Shown piece by piece: positions 21,578 to 33,286 of a stretch of 64,000 nucleotides of DNA (the stretch's first letter is position 1; each line of letters starts with the position of its first letter). This DNA comes from Puccinellia tenuiflora. Lineage: Eukaryota; Streptophyta; Magnoliopsida; Poales; Poaceae. Location of the stretch: assembly GCA_012064385.1 (NCBI GenBank), contig QRDG01000805.1, positions 404,963 through 468,962 of the forward strand, written 5' to 3'. The notes below the pieces were generated by a model that did no database searches, was not told the DNA's origin, and saw only the letters and a program-made list of their open reading frames with translations. Position numbers and translations under genes: made by a program.

Positions 21578-24110
21578 ATATCCCCAAGCTTAACCTATAC
21601 TCGTCCTCGAGTATGAAGGTGATAAAACTAAAATGGACTTTGCATTTTAAGACTATCAATGGATATCAAAGATGATTACTATTGCTACATAAAGTCAAAT
21701 GATTCATTCTTCAAAGGAGTAGCAATATGCAAGATAGATTGTGAAGTGATATCAAATATTCAATGCAAGGATGTTCAATGATAATTCACAAAGTGCAACA
21801 TAGAAGAAAGTACCATGGACCAAATGTACGCATAATGAAAAGTAAAAACATCCTATGATGGTCATAGAGTACTCTTGTAAATCTGAATATAAAAGGTGGA
21901 CACTTTGGAAAGATATATAAATAAGTAGAGGTAAAACATGAATAAGTTTCATCTAACTTCCAAATGCTTCTACTTAAGTTAATGTTTGCAATGTGGTATT
22001 CACTGGTGTCAAGCTCTCATTACCCCCATCATAACATCTTGAATGGTTAAAGTTTAAAGTGAAACCAAATATGAGTAGTGTGCTTGACAAAGTATGGGTT
22101 GAAAGCTTCATGCCCCGTGAATATGAGTACCTACACCATGGTGTTACTCAATTTGGGCTACCAAGCAAGTTCAAGTTAAAGTCATTGTAAAAATAGCGTC
22201 ATTAAGAGGGTCAACTGGGGTACCTCTTGTCCTAGGACATGGAACAAGCCCATGTCAAAATGACAAGATAAACAAACATAATGAACAATCTCAACACCCT
22301 TTTTATTTACTATTGATATAGCTTTTTATTATGAGGTGCATAACTGAAGGTTCACAATAGTATGTAAGTAAATTTCAACCATGAATGATGCATGGCTTAG
22401 ATTAGGGGCCCAGGTGTCTCTCTAGCCATTTGTACAAACTACTTAAACTTACTTAGTTTCCACATTTATTTGACACTATGATAGGCATCCATAAACAAAA
22501 GTACATGATATCAACTAAATATAATTAAGAACATGTTGAAAGCTTGCCTTGTGACAGCACATATGGGCTAACCCCCAACCAAGACTCTTGTGAAGCTCAC
22601 AACTTCATAATTTTAATCACAATGGTTCATGTTTAATAAGTGCAATAAAAGTAAGGTGTGGATCAAGTTCGTGAGGGATCTTTAACCAACTTTTCCCATA
22701 ACAATCAATAACATAAGCATTTTAATTCATAAGTATAGATAATACAAAATAACATGATAAACATACTCGGAATAGCATAAAGATAATAGGTAGATATGGT
22801 GGACTCACTGGAAAAACTTTGGTTGAAGGTGTTGGAAAACAAGTTTTTACTTGTTGGAATTTTGGGCTAGCAAGAGGGAGAAAGTTGACCGTATAAATAC
22901 ATGCATAAGTGTCCATTGAACTAACCAATCCATGTTAAACAAAGTAAAGCAACATTCAGCATAAAAAAATGAATAAGAGATAGCTCTTGATAAACACTTG
23001 CAAATTAATACTCATTAAAAGCACATGAATCATGCAACTATATGTATCTTTTTGAATCAACTCAAACATCCCTTTCCCAATATTTTTAATAGCATCCAAC
23101 TTAATTAAACCCAAAATTCTATTACCTCTCCCATAAAATAAATGATAGTGATGGTCTGACAAAAAAGCAAAACAAAAATAAAAAGAACAATGAAAGGACG
23201 CTCCAAGTTTATGCGATAGTAATGCGTTGATAGAAAAACAGAAAATAGACATGTGCAAACCGAGAGTGTTTGGTCCAGTGGGGTGCCTTGAAATCCCCAA
23301 GCTTATGGTCTTCACCATCCTTAGATAGCTCTTGGTGCATCTACTCTAATCCCTGTGAAAAAACTTCAACACAAAATTTTCTCCCATCTCTTTTCTATGG
23401 GGTGACATTAGTAGGTACAAAAAATAGAATGCTTGCTGAAAGAAATTCATGAACATAAATTCATATTAAGTGTCCAGAAAGTGTATAATGTTGTATGCTT
23501 CCTCATAAACTCAAGTTAATCAAGAAGATTAAACTTAAAAGTTCAAAGAATGCATCAAACAAAATAGGATAGAATCTGTCCAGAAAAACAGTTGCAGCAA
23601 AACGCATTTTTCTACCCTAATTAAATATGTCGAAAAATTCTGAGAAAATTCATGATTACAGAGTATGAACAGTTGCAGTTACAATTAAAATATCAACTCA
23701 TTCGGAGTTACATAACAGGAATTAAAAATCATACTGTGCACAGATTTGTGCTGAAATAAAATCTCCGAATACAATAAGCAACTTTTTCAATCCAAAATGG
23801 GTAAAACTTGGCACTTTATTAAAAATTCCAGAAACAAAACTAAAAACTAAGTCTCTTGTTACAGCAAGAGTATACAAATAAAATCAAAAATAAAAACAAC
23901 CGGGTTGCCTCCTGTAAAGCGCTTTCTTTATAGCCATGTAGCTAGGCTTCTTACTTGGTATCAAGATGGTTGGAGTGAGATGGCTTGGCATCCCCAAGCT
24001 TGAGTGTTTGTACTTATTTGATATATGTAGGGTTAGACTAGGGATAACATCCCCAAGCTTGAATGTTTGTCCCACGTGATCTTTATTCATCACCCTCAAC
24101 TCTTCCACTT
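21578..24110 (-). mobile_element. Non-coding interior (3' UTR) of the A2/A3 Athila-type element
   Basis: It begins with the polypurine tract complement and contains no domain-bearing frame. 22085-22450 matches the 3' UTR of element C (33690-34060) closely; both share CATGCCCCGTGAATA. Extra polypurine-like copies (CCCCAAGCTT) occur at about 23293, 23990 and 24047. Gag, pol and the primer binding site are absent, so the element is internally deleted or non-autonomous. Confidence 0.65.
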
Positions 24111-25245
24111 GAAAGTTTCTTAGAGCAAGTTTCTCTCAGCAGTTTTCTCAAGCAAGTTTCTCAAAGTAGCAAGTAGCAAATATCTCAAGGGAGCAAATTC
24201 TTAATTGTTTCTTCTAGGAAGGAGCCATAAATAGGTGTAGCCAAGTGAATGAACTAAAACCCCTTATCATGGTTCTTATGGCCAAGTAAATGACTGCACA
24301 AGATTTATTAAGACATAAAAGTCCCACCATAGCCTTAAGTTCTAAGGTCCCCTATGTATATCCCCCAATAAAGTAACTTCATGACTCGGTCTCAGGTTTA
24401 CATGTCCTCCCAAGTCTCCCTCACTCCATTACATTACCGGTGATCACCTTACATGCATTCCCCAACATATGCGTGCACTCATATATTATACATAAAGACA
24501 ATCATAAAAGATAACAAAACTTGTATGCAACCAAACAACGAACTATTTCACTATTGCCATGAACCAATCACTTCTCAAACATAGATGGGGAGACACAATA
24601 GATCAAGGGAATAGTATATTGCATCATACATCATGTTTGCCAAGAGTTTACAGTGGAGAGATGGAGATGATCTTGCTGTAGATGTTGATGATGAACACGC
24701 CGGAGGGGGGTGGAGCCCTCCGGAGGTGATTCCGGTGGCATTTCCCCCCTCCGATCTTCTCCGGCGACAACCTTCTGAATCTATATTTTGTGGTTTTTTG
24801 TTTCTCCCCCGCCTCCTCGCGAAACTCCTCGGGGGACTATTTTAATAGTCGGTTTTAGGTCAAGACGAAGCCACGGAGACGAAAACGGACGGCATCGGAG
24901 CCACGAGGCCCAAGATGGGGGGTCCCATGCGGCCAAGGAATCTGGCCGCATGGGCCCACCTCTTTTGGCCCTCGGGTCTCCGTTTGTTCGCTTCCTTCGC
25001 TCCTACGCTTTCTTACTTCCAAAAAAATGATCCTCGTAAATTTTCAGGTCAATTGGTCGTCGTTTGGGTCCCTGAAACATCAAAATATAGAAAATAGGGT
25101 TTTCTGCCAGTGCAGGGTTAATTCCAGAAAAATATGAAAACTGTGAAATCTTCCCAAAATCCTTATAAAACAATGATATAACCCTTATATGATGCAAATA
25201 TGAGTATTATAATGCAAAGTTCATGTATGCATTTTACATGCATCA
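24111..25245 (-). mobile_element. Athila-type LTR, segment A3
   Basis: 24384-25245 repeats 20709-21577 almost base for base, and 24210-24312 resembles 19868-19955 of A1. The right end TTTACATGCATCA is intact. The left end and the primer binding site are missing, and the left coordinate is approximate. It abuts half of element B's 5' LTR. Confidence 0.65.
24924..24954 (-). promoter_or_regulatory. LTR hairpin, copy 3, with a compensated base pair
   Basis: CCCATGCGGCC/AAGGAATCT/GGCCGCATGGG. Compared with copy 2 both partners of one pair have changed (C:G to T:A), so the 11 bp stem is still perfect. Confidence 0.65.
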
Positions 25246-26321
25246 GGCATCTACACCACCATGCCTGCCTCCGGAGTGATGCGTGAGTAGTCCACCACGG
25301 GACTACAGATCCATATTAGTAGCAAGATGGTTGTCTCTCCTCCTTGTACTCCATTGTTTAGATCTTGTGAGCTGCCTATCATGATCAAGATCATATTATT
25401 TGTAACTGCTACATGATTGTGTTTGCATGGATCCGATGAATTGTGGAAGTCATTACTTTTGTTCATCTTTGTGTTATGTTTTATCTATGATCATGCATGC
25501 TCTCCGATGCCAGTGGATGCTTTGGCCAAGTGATTATTAGTGTTGTATGAGGGAGTATTTATGCTAGATAGTGGGTTCATGCCTCTCTTTGTATGAGTTC
25601 GGTGACAGGAACGGTTAAGGCTAGAGTTGTGCTGTTGCCACTAGGGAGAAAACAGCGGTGTGATTTCCTTGTGTTATTTACATTGCTTACATTATGCACT
25701 TTGCTTATTGTAATGATCTGTTCCTTGCAACTTAATACTTTTGGGTGACTTGCTGGATAGTGATCCCGGGGTAGATTATTAGTCATAGATGCAGTTGGAT
25801 AACGGTCTATGTATTTTGACGTAATGCCCATATTGGATAAACAGTGAATTATATTGTTTTATGATAGCATTGCTATGCGCCCACAATTCTGTCAATTGTC
25901 ATGCTGTAATTTGTTTACCCATCATGTATACCTTTTGGAGAGACACCTCTAGTGAACTAGGGACCCCGGTCCTATTTTCCTACATTGTTTACAACCGTTT
26001 TAATAGCTTTTCATCATCATTTACTTGCTGGTCATATTTCACTCTCTTCATATTTTACACTTGCACATTTAATTCTTTGTGTTTCGCAAGCGGGAGAGAT
26101 TGACGGCCTCTCGGTTTTCGCTGGGGCAAAGTACTTGTTTGTGATTGTGTGCAGGTCCGTGTCGATCTATAAGTGCCAGAGTAGATTGACACCTCGCTAA
26201 GCCTTCTCTAAGTCCTACTAGACCTGACAACCTTGGTTTTGTAATCAAGGGAAAACTGTTGCTTTGCTGCATCATACCTTCCTCTTGGGGTCTCCCAGCG
26301 AACGTGTGATCCACGCCATCA
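25246..26321 (+). mobile_element. Element B 5' LTR, left third missing
   Basis: 1,076 bp match 30710-31779 of the 3' LTR and end ...CCACGCCATCA. The first 495 bp, including the TG end, are absent, and segment A3 is joined directly at GGCATCTACACC. The missing part is nowhere else in the window. Confidence 0.8.
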
Positions 26322-26332
26322 AGCCTGTTTTC

Positions 26333-26350
26333 TGGTGCCGTTGCCGGGGA
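26333..26350 (+). other. Element B primer binding site, tRNA-Asp type
   Basis: TGGTGCCGTTGCCGGGGA differs by one base from TGGCGCCGTTGCCGGGGA, the complement of the plant tRNA-Asp 3' end. It lies 11 bases after the LTR. Confidence 0.8.
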
Positions 26351-26521
26351 CTTGGAAGCTTCAGCTAGGGGAGTTTCACACATCCTTTCACTTTACTTTG
26401 TTATTGTCTTGCCTAGTATATTTTTTGTTAGTCTTGTTTTGCCTTTCGTTTGCTCTAAAAACTAAAAAACACAAAAAATTAAAAATTCCAGCACTAGTCT
26501 TTTTATCGTTTGCTTGATATT

Positions 26522-27658
26522 ATGTCTAGTTCTTTACGTATCAATGGTTACTTTCTGTGAGACTAGATCTTATTGGCAAGGTGGGTTCACGGAGGAACAA
26601 CAAAAATATTATAAGGAATACCGCTTGTCTGAAAAAGGAAAACACTTATGGGCACAAATAAATAAATTGAATAGTCTTGCTGAAAACTTTTGCTCTACTT
26701 ATGATGAATCCTGGTGCCTTAATGAATCTTTTTGCTGTAGGAGGCATAAACACCTCCCTTTCAAATGTGATTATAATGATAATGAAACATTGGCTTCTTA
26801 TGCTAAAGGAAACTATGATTTTGATAATCTTGAACAAATTGAAGAATTTGTTGCTTTTATGGGTGCCTATGAAATTACTTCTGTGCTTAAAGATATTGAT
26901 GATGCTTCTTACAAATCTGAAAATTTTGTTATACTTGGGTATTGCCTTGAGTATTACAATGATAATCCTTATATTACCGAATTTCTTGAGAGAACTTATC
27001 CTCCAAAAGAAGAGACTAATGCCTTGCAGGAAATCATGGAAGAAGAAATTGCTGAAACTGGAAGCTCATTGGATGAAAAAGAGGAAGAGAGTGACAAAAA
27101 AAGGAGGAAGATATTAGCAACCCATGCCTACCTTCTAATGAGAGTAACTCTTTAACTCTTACATTATTTGATTGCCCTCCATGCTTACCAAAGGAGGATG
27201 AATGTTATGTTCCTATGGATTCTCTTGAAATATCCCTTTTTGAGGAAATTGATGCTTGCTACACTTATGACCACGATTCCCCTATTAAACATCACCCAAA
27301 CTCAAAGAAACCAAAAAGAAACATGTTTAATAATGGGATTGGAAAGGTCATGACTTCTGTTTATTTTGATCATACTATTTTGGAGCTTAATAAAAATTGT
27401 GTGTTTGTAGATCATGAAAAGTATGCTTTATTCAATAACTATATTGTTGAGTTTGTTCATGATGCTACTGAAAATTACTATGAGAGAGGAAAATATGGTT
27501 GTAAAAATTTTCATGTCACTAAAACATCTCTCTTTACGTTGAAAGTTTTGAAACTGCTCTTGTTCTACATTCCTATGCTTTATACTTTGTTTTTCATGGA
27601 TTTATTTGTTTACAATATTCCTATGCATAGGAAGTGGGTTAGGCTTAAATGTGTTTGA
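26522..27658 (+). pseudogene. Unrecognised ORF of element B, hydrophobic C-terminus, two frameshifts
   Basis: The likely start is the ATG at 26522 (MSSSLRINGYF). A one-base shift near 26557 leads into the main frame (ETRSYWQGGFTEEQQKYYKE). It holds an acidic middle and Cys/His residues (ESFCCRRHKHLPFKC), with no capsid, zinc knuckle, protease or RT. A second shift at the A7 run 27096-27102 returns to the first frame (FDCPPCLPKEDECY, FVHDATENYYERG). The C-terminus has a long hydrophobic stretch (LKVLKLLLFYIPMLYTLFF) and then PMHRKWVRLKC. A TGA at 27656 interrupts what would be 16 further plausible residues (YLLLDALFVFQLLFL). I recall similar frames in other pol-less wheat LTR elements, but I know of no assigned function. 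A membrane role is only suggested by hydropathy. Confidence 0.6.
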
Positions 27659-30199
27659 TATTTGCTTCTTGATGCTCTCTTCGTGTTTCAACTCTTATTC
27701 TTATGAGAGCATCATTAAAATTATCAAGCCTAGCTAAAAGGCATTGAAGAAAAGCGCTTATGGGAGGAAACTCATTTTATTTTTACCTACTGTTTTATTT
27801 GAGTTTTGGGTGATGTTACTTCTGTAGAAACTCCCTTGTATCTTTTTGTTTTGGTTTTTGGTGCCAAGAATAGACTCTAAAGAGAGAAAGACTAATTTGT
27901 GAGTTTGCTGTCCAGAAACAGATTTATGTTCTTCACTGTTCGAAAATCTAAAAAATCACAGAACATCATCTGTGGCTGAAAATTTTTGACAGAAAGAATC
28001 ATAGTTTTGTCTACCTTTCTCTAGTTTTAAGTTTTCTGATTTTAGGTCCATAAGTTCCCCGAAAAAACTCATCTTTACAGTTTGTTCTGTTTTTGACAGA
28101 TTTTGTCCTTAGTTTTGCATTGCTTCTTTCGCGGGCAAAGTGAAGCTTTTTCAAATCTAGAGCTTTACTTAGACCTTTGTGACAGTAGCTAATGTTTTTA
28201 AAAAATAAGTTCATTATATGTACTTTGAAACTGAAGGAAGATATTGTTTTTGTGGACTAACCTCTCTAATGAAGTTGCTATAAGTTTTGCGTGAAGGAAG
28301 TTTTCAAGTATCCAAGTGCGAGTTGATGAAGGAAAATCAAGAAGGAATAAAAGCCTAAGCTTGGGGAGCCTCCCCAACCCTCCTCTGAAATATTTAAGAA
28401 GTTGCAAGCGTCTAAGCTTGGGGATGCCCAAGGCATCCCCTTCTTCATCAACAATCATCGGTTTCTCTCATGGTACTATATTTTTATTTCTTTACTCATT
28501 ATGTGTTGTTCTTGGAGCATCAGTTTGTTTGTGTTTAGTTTTCTGGTCCTTGCAATAATTTGGATCCATGCATGCTTGTTTGGGAGAGAGACACGCTCCG
28601 CTTTTTCATTATACACTATATTCTTCACTTATATGTGTTCACTGTTTAGCCTTGTTATTTATGCTTTTAGCTCTTGTTTTCAAGCATCTCTTGTTCAGAG
28701 CTGTTAGATTTTGTAGTTAGGAAGTTTTGCTCTTGTTGCTTCACCCTTTTTGTTTGTTTCAAATAAGTTGACTGGTGTTTGGTTAAGTGGAAATTATCAT
28801 GTAGGAAGTGTTTAAAAAGTGCTGCTTAATCTTGTAGACCGTTGTCTTGAATCTTTAATACTTGTCAATTGTTTAGAGATATGAAGTAGATTAATGCTTA
28901 AACTTGTGGATCATCTAGTGAATGGATTAGTAAAGAACTACCGTAAGGCTTTAAAATTGTGGTGCTTATCCTGCTTGGTAGTTCTCAAAGTCTAGATATT
29001 CTTTTTGCAAAGAGTTGGTTTGACTAACAAGGTAGACAGTGTGAAGTCCAGTGGTTATGCATGATGTATATCTGTAGTCATTCATTGAACCAAGTTGATG
29101 TTATGTGTTTTCTTGATATCCTGCTAAGCCCAAAAATTCCGTTCTGAGAGGGAATACTTCTTGTGCATCCAACTCCCTGAGCCAAATATCTTTGCCATTT
29201 TTGTCCACCATACCTACCTACATGTGGTATTTCCCTGCCACTCCAAGTAAAATTTCCATGTGCTATCTTTAAAATGTTCAAAATTCTCCTTTTTGTGCCC
29301 CTGTTTTTAAGCTCATGAGGAAGCAGTAGGAAGCTAGATATAACCTGTGACAAGCAAGGTCATTTCCCCCCTTTCACCCGGTGTTGATGGTTCACGTCCT
29401 CACTTGAATTTACCCGAGAGCGGCTTAAGCAAAATATAAATATAACTCACCATTCTCCTCCGCACAATGAAAATCTGAGAAATCAGCTCAACATTGGTTA
29501 GTGGTGAAACAAAGGAGAAAGAGGAACGTACTCGTTACTCTAAAACTAGCCGCTCTCAAAAGTCTAAAAGCCTTGCTTGAAATGTGGGACTAGCTAGTTT
29601 CTTTACTGTGAAGTCGTTGACGAAAGCATGCATATCCAAAACTATTTTACTTCTATAAAAAAATCAAAAAAAATAAAAAGCTCTAGCACATGATTAATCC
29701 CTGCTTCCCTCTACGAAGGGCATTTCTTTTACTTTTATGTTGAGTCAGTCTTCCTCTTCCTTCTTAACCCCCTCGAGCAATCACTTGGTATCAACTTTGG
29801 TTCATGTTTTACTTCATGTTATCTTTGTGTCTAACTGTGAAAACTTTGTATTGACTTTATCTTGAGATAAACAAATTGCAAGTTGAAGCTCTTTGCTGAA
29901 AACTTTAATCTTCCTTTGTGTTGGCCAAACTCCTTTGTTGAATTAATATTTCTTTGTGAGATATCAATCATTGTCAAGTGTTATGCTTTTAAATCTCCAA
30001 AGTGCTCTTTTCTAGTTAATTCTTTCTTAAATGTTACACCTAGTTAATCATTGTTTGTTTCATTCAATGAACCTTTGTTTTAGATCAATGCATTCAGTTC
30101 ATATGCTTATCACGATTATATGATCAAGATTGTGATTGGTAGCATGTCACTTCAAAAATTATTTTGTTATCACTTACCTACTCGAGGACGAGCAGGAGT
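27659..30199 (+). mobile_element. Element B 3' untranslated interior, no pol
   Basis: 2.5 kb of T-rich sequence without a domain-bearing frame. It holds two extra polypurine-like copies, CTAAGCTTGGGGAGCC (about 28356) and CTAAGCTTGGGGATGCC (about 28411). An AAGCGCTTATGGGAGG motif (27755-27770) has a counterpart on the minus strand of element A near 23905. RT, RNase H and integrase are absent. Confidence 0.65.
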
Positions 30200-30214
30200 T
30201 AAGCTTGGGGATGC
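30200..30214 (+). other. Element B polypurine tract
   Basis: TAAGCTTGGGGATGC directly precedes the 3' LTR, as expected for the plus-strand primer site. Confidence 0.8.
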
Positions 30215-31779
30215 TGATACGTCTCCGACGTATCTATAATTTTTTATGTTCCATGCTTGATTATATATCAGTGCCACATGTTTTTATATCATTTTGGCAT
30301 GATTTATGGAACTAACCTATTAACAAGATGCCCAATGCCAGTTCCTATTTTCTGATGTCTTTTTATTTCAGAAAAGTTGTTCTTGGAAGTTTATCGGATT
30401 GCGCTGATAATTTACGGGAATTATTTTCCAATATGAAATGAAGACAGAACCCGAAGGATGCCCGGAGGGGAGGCCCACAGCCTCAGGTGGCACCTGGCCG
30501 CGCCCACCCCCCCTGGCCACGCGGGGGTCCCACCTGGAGCTCTTGTCCACCGCCTCGCGTCGCCTATAAATTCAACCCTGACCTAAAAACAGAGGGAGGC
30601 CGATCATATTTTCCACAAGACGTTCGAGGCTGCCGCCATCTTCAACCCTAGTTCGGGAGGGTTCTGCAGCTCTTCCTGGCACCCTCTGGAGAGGGGAATC
30701 GACACCGGAGGCATCTACACCACCATGCCTGCCTTCGGAGTGATGCGTGAGTAGTCCACCATCTAGCTACGGGTCCATACCAGTAGCTAGATGTTTGTCT
30801 CTACTCCTTTTACTCCATTGTTTAGATCTTGTGAGATGCCTATCATGATCAAGATCATATTGTTTGTAACTGCTACATGATTGTGTTTGCATGGATCCGA
30901 TGAATTGTGGAAGTCATTACTTTTGTTCATCTTTGTGTTATGTTTTATCTATGATCTTGCATGCTCTCCGATGCTAGTGGATGCTTTGGCCAAGTAATTA
31001 TTAGTGTTGTATGAGGGAGTATTTATGCTAGATAGTGGGTTCATGCCTCTCTTTGTCAGAGTTCGGTGACAGGAACGATTAAGGCTAGAGTTGTGTTGTT
31101 GTCACTAGGGAGAAAATAGTGGTGTGATTTCCTTGTGTTATTTACATTGCTTACATTATGCACTTTGCTTATTGCAATGATCTGTTGCTTGCAACTTAAT
31201 ACTTTTGGGTGACATGCTGGATAGCGATCCTGGGGTGGATTATTAGTCATAGATGCAGTTGGATAACGGTCTATGTATTTTGACGTAATGCCCATATTAG
31301 ATGAAACGGTGAACTAGATTGTTTTATGATAGCATTGCTATGCGCCCACAATTCTGTCAATTGCCATGCTGTAATTTGTTTACCCATCATGTATACCTTT
31401 TGGAGAGACACCACTAGTGAACTGTGGACCCCGGTCCTATTTTCCTACATTGCTTACAACCGTTTTAATAGCTTTTCATTATCATTTACTTGCTGGTCAT
31501 ATTTCACTCTCTTCATATTTTACACTTGCACATTTAATTCTTTGTGTTTGGCAAGCCTGAGAGATTGACAACCTCTCTGTTTTCGCTGGGTCAAAGTACT
31601 TGTTTGTGATTGTGCAGGTCCACGTCAATTGTCGTAAACAGGGCCATTGACACCTTGCTAACCTTCTCCAAGTCCTACGGGTTCGATAACCTTGGTTTTG
31701 TAATAAAGGGAAACTGCTGCTTTGCTACATCATACCTTACTCTTGGGGTTCCCCAGCGAACGTGTGATCCACGTCATCA
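30215..31779 (+). mobile_element. Element B 3' LTR (1,565 bp)
   Basis: It starts TGATACGTCTCCGACGTATC, the signature start of the wheat Sabrina/WHAM-type (Athila-lineage) gypsy LTRs, and ends CACGTCATCA. A CTATAAATTC box lies at about 30563. The five bases after it (GTTAC) should be the target duplication, but the left copy is lost with the left LTR end. Confidence 0.88.
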
Positions 31780-31906
31780 GTTACTTCATGCACTGCTTCG
31801 TTTTAGTTCATCGTCCATTGCTAACAAACGTCAACCTTGATGACAATGTACCCAAGGTCGAGCAAGATGTCCCCGATGTTCCTCCTGGGTTTGAGCCACT
31901 GGTGCC
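31780..31906 (+). pseudogene. B3-domain gene, 5' fragment (upstream of the retrotransposon insertion)
   Basis: This 127 bp is the only non-transposon sequence between element B and element C. Its open frame gives TNVNLDDNVPKVEQDVPDV, then PPGFEPLVP, and stops being host sequence exactly at the GTGCC target duplication (31902-31906). Removing element C with one GTGCC joins it in frame to 57105 (...EPLVPKPGVIPF...). A TTTTAG at 31802-31807 could be the 3' splice site of an upstream intron. The rest of the gene's 5' end would have to lie left of element B and is not seen in the window. Confidence 0.75.
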
Positions 31907-33271
31907 TGATACCCACAAGTATAGGGGATTGCTAAAATCTTCGTTGGGAAGTATTACCCAAATTTATAGTTCAACTCGATGGGAACACAAGAATACAAAT
32001 AAGACTTTAGCAATTGAGGCATCACTCTCAATCACACCTGTATATCAATAAACTTGCAGCAGTAATAGTGATGGCAGCAGAATGATTCAAGCAAACAAAA
32101 TGAAACAGCAGTAGTAAACAAGGGTTTCCTAGTTTTCACCGGAAAAGTGAAAGTGTAACTCAGAGATTTAAAACGTAGGCATGAGGTGACAGCGGGGTGT
32201 TGCATGAATAAGATTTACCATATAATAAGATTCATATAGCAATGGGACTTATCTCTAACTCCGATATATGTAGGTATGTGTTCCATAATTAGTTGTGCGC
32301 ACTAACCAAGAGAATTTGCACAACATCTATTGTCCTACCTGCCCATTTCACCGGGGCCAACTTGGAACTACAGGTAATTAAGGTCTACCCTTTCGAATAG
32401 CCCGGAACAACGCATTAACACTTCATGAACACATAGAATCCTCAAACTAAAACATCTCCCCCTTGTTTTCCCTATATGTCACATTTAGGGTTCGCAGGTT
32501 CAACATAATAGCAGGTGATACACTTTGCAGATAAATACCAAACTCAATTATATGATGGGGCAAAATAAGTTCAGTACTGAAATCATGCCACTCGGGCCCT
32601 AGTAGCAAGCATTAAACATAGCATAAGTGCATCAACACAATACAAAAATATCCTCAAGATAAACCCCTAAGATCTCGGACAACGGGTATCATTACATGAT
32701 CAATCTCATCCAATCCCCATCCACCTCATGTTCCTACAGCGGACTACTCACACATGGTGATGGTGAGGGAGCTCATGGTCGATGGAGATGAAGGCGGTGA
32801 AGATGGCGGTGAAGACGGCCTCTGGATCCCTCCTCCGGGGGAGAAATCCTGGATCAATTTGACTCTGAAAACAAAGATTGTGGTGGCGGCGGCGCTCTGT
32901 TTCGTGAATCGACCTCTCCTCCTAGGTCAGCCACTTTTTTCCTATATATGAGGGGGTACGTGAAAGCCGAAGGAGAGGCGGTGCCCGAGGCACCAGATAG
33001 GTGGGGCCACGCAGCCAAGGAATCTGGCCGCGTGGGCCCCCTCTTTTGGCCCTCGGACGCTTCCTCGTGTCCATCTTTTGCACAATGCCCTTCTTTTCCA
33101 TAAAAATTGACGTGGTATTTTTCTCCAATTTAATTTTCTGAAAAAACAACCAGAAAAGAGACTTTGCTAAAAACAGCGTCAGATTCAGCAGTTTTATTCA
33201 AATATGGGAGTATTCCGGAGCAAATTATGAAGCAAAGTGCTTGGAAAAGTAGATGCATTTTAGGTGCATCA
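31907..33271 (-). repeat. Element C 3' LTR (1,365 bp)
   Basis: Minus-strand start TGATGCACCTAAAATGC, end CTTGTGGGTATCA. It matches the interrupted 5' LTR (48435-49596 plus 56895-57099). A CATATATAGG box at about 32942-32951 (minus strand) is the likely core promoter. Confidence 0.9.
33006..33036 (-). promoter_or_regulatory. LTR hairpin, copy 4 (decayed stem)
   Basis: The loop AAGGAATCT and right arm GGCCGCGTGGG are intact. The left arm GCCACGCAGCC has two mismatches. It lies about 55 bp upstream of the CATATATAGG box on the minus strand. Confidence 0.55.
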
Positions 33272-33286
33272 GCTCCCCCAAGCTTA
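33272..33286 (-). other. Element C polypurine tract
   Basis: The minus strand reads TAAGCTTGGGGGAGC directly against the LTR start, which marks this LTR as the 3' one. Confidence 0.8.

Noticed and set aside
27096..27102. A7 run at the frame change of element B's ORF as a programmed -1 frameshift site
   Set aside because: The zero-frame codons are AAA AAA AGG, which do not fit the X XXY YYZ slip pattern, and a second unrelated shift exists upstream. Mutation is simpler.
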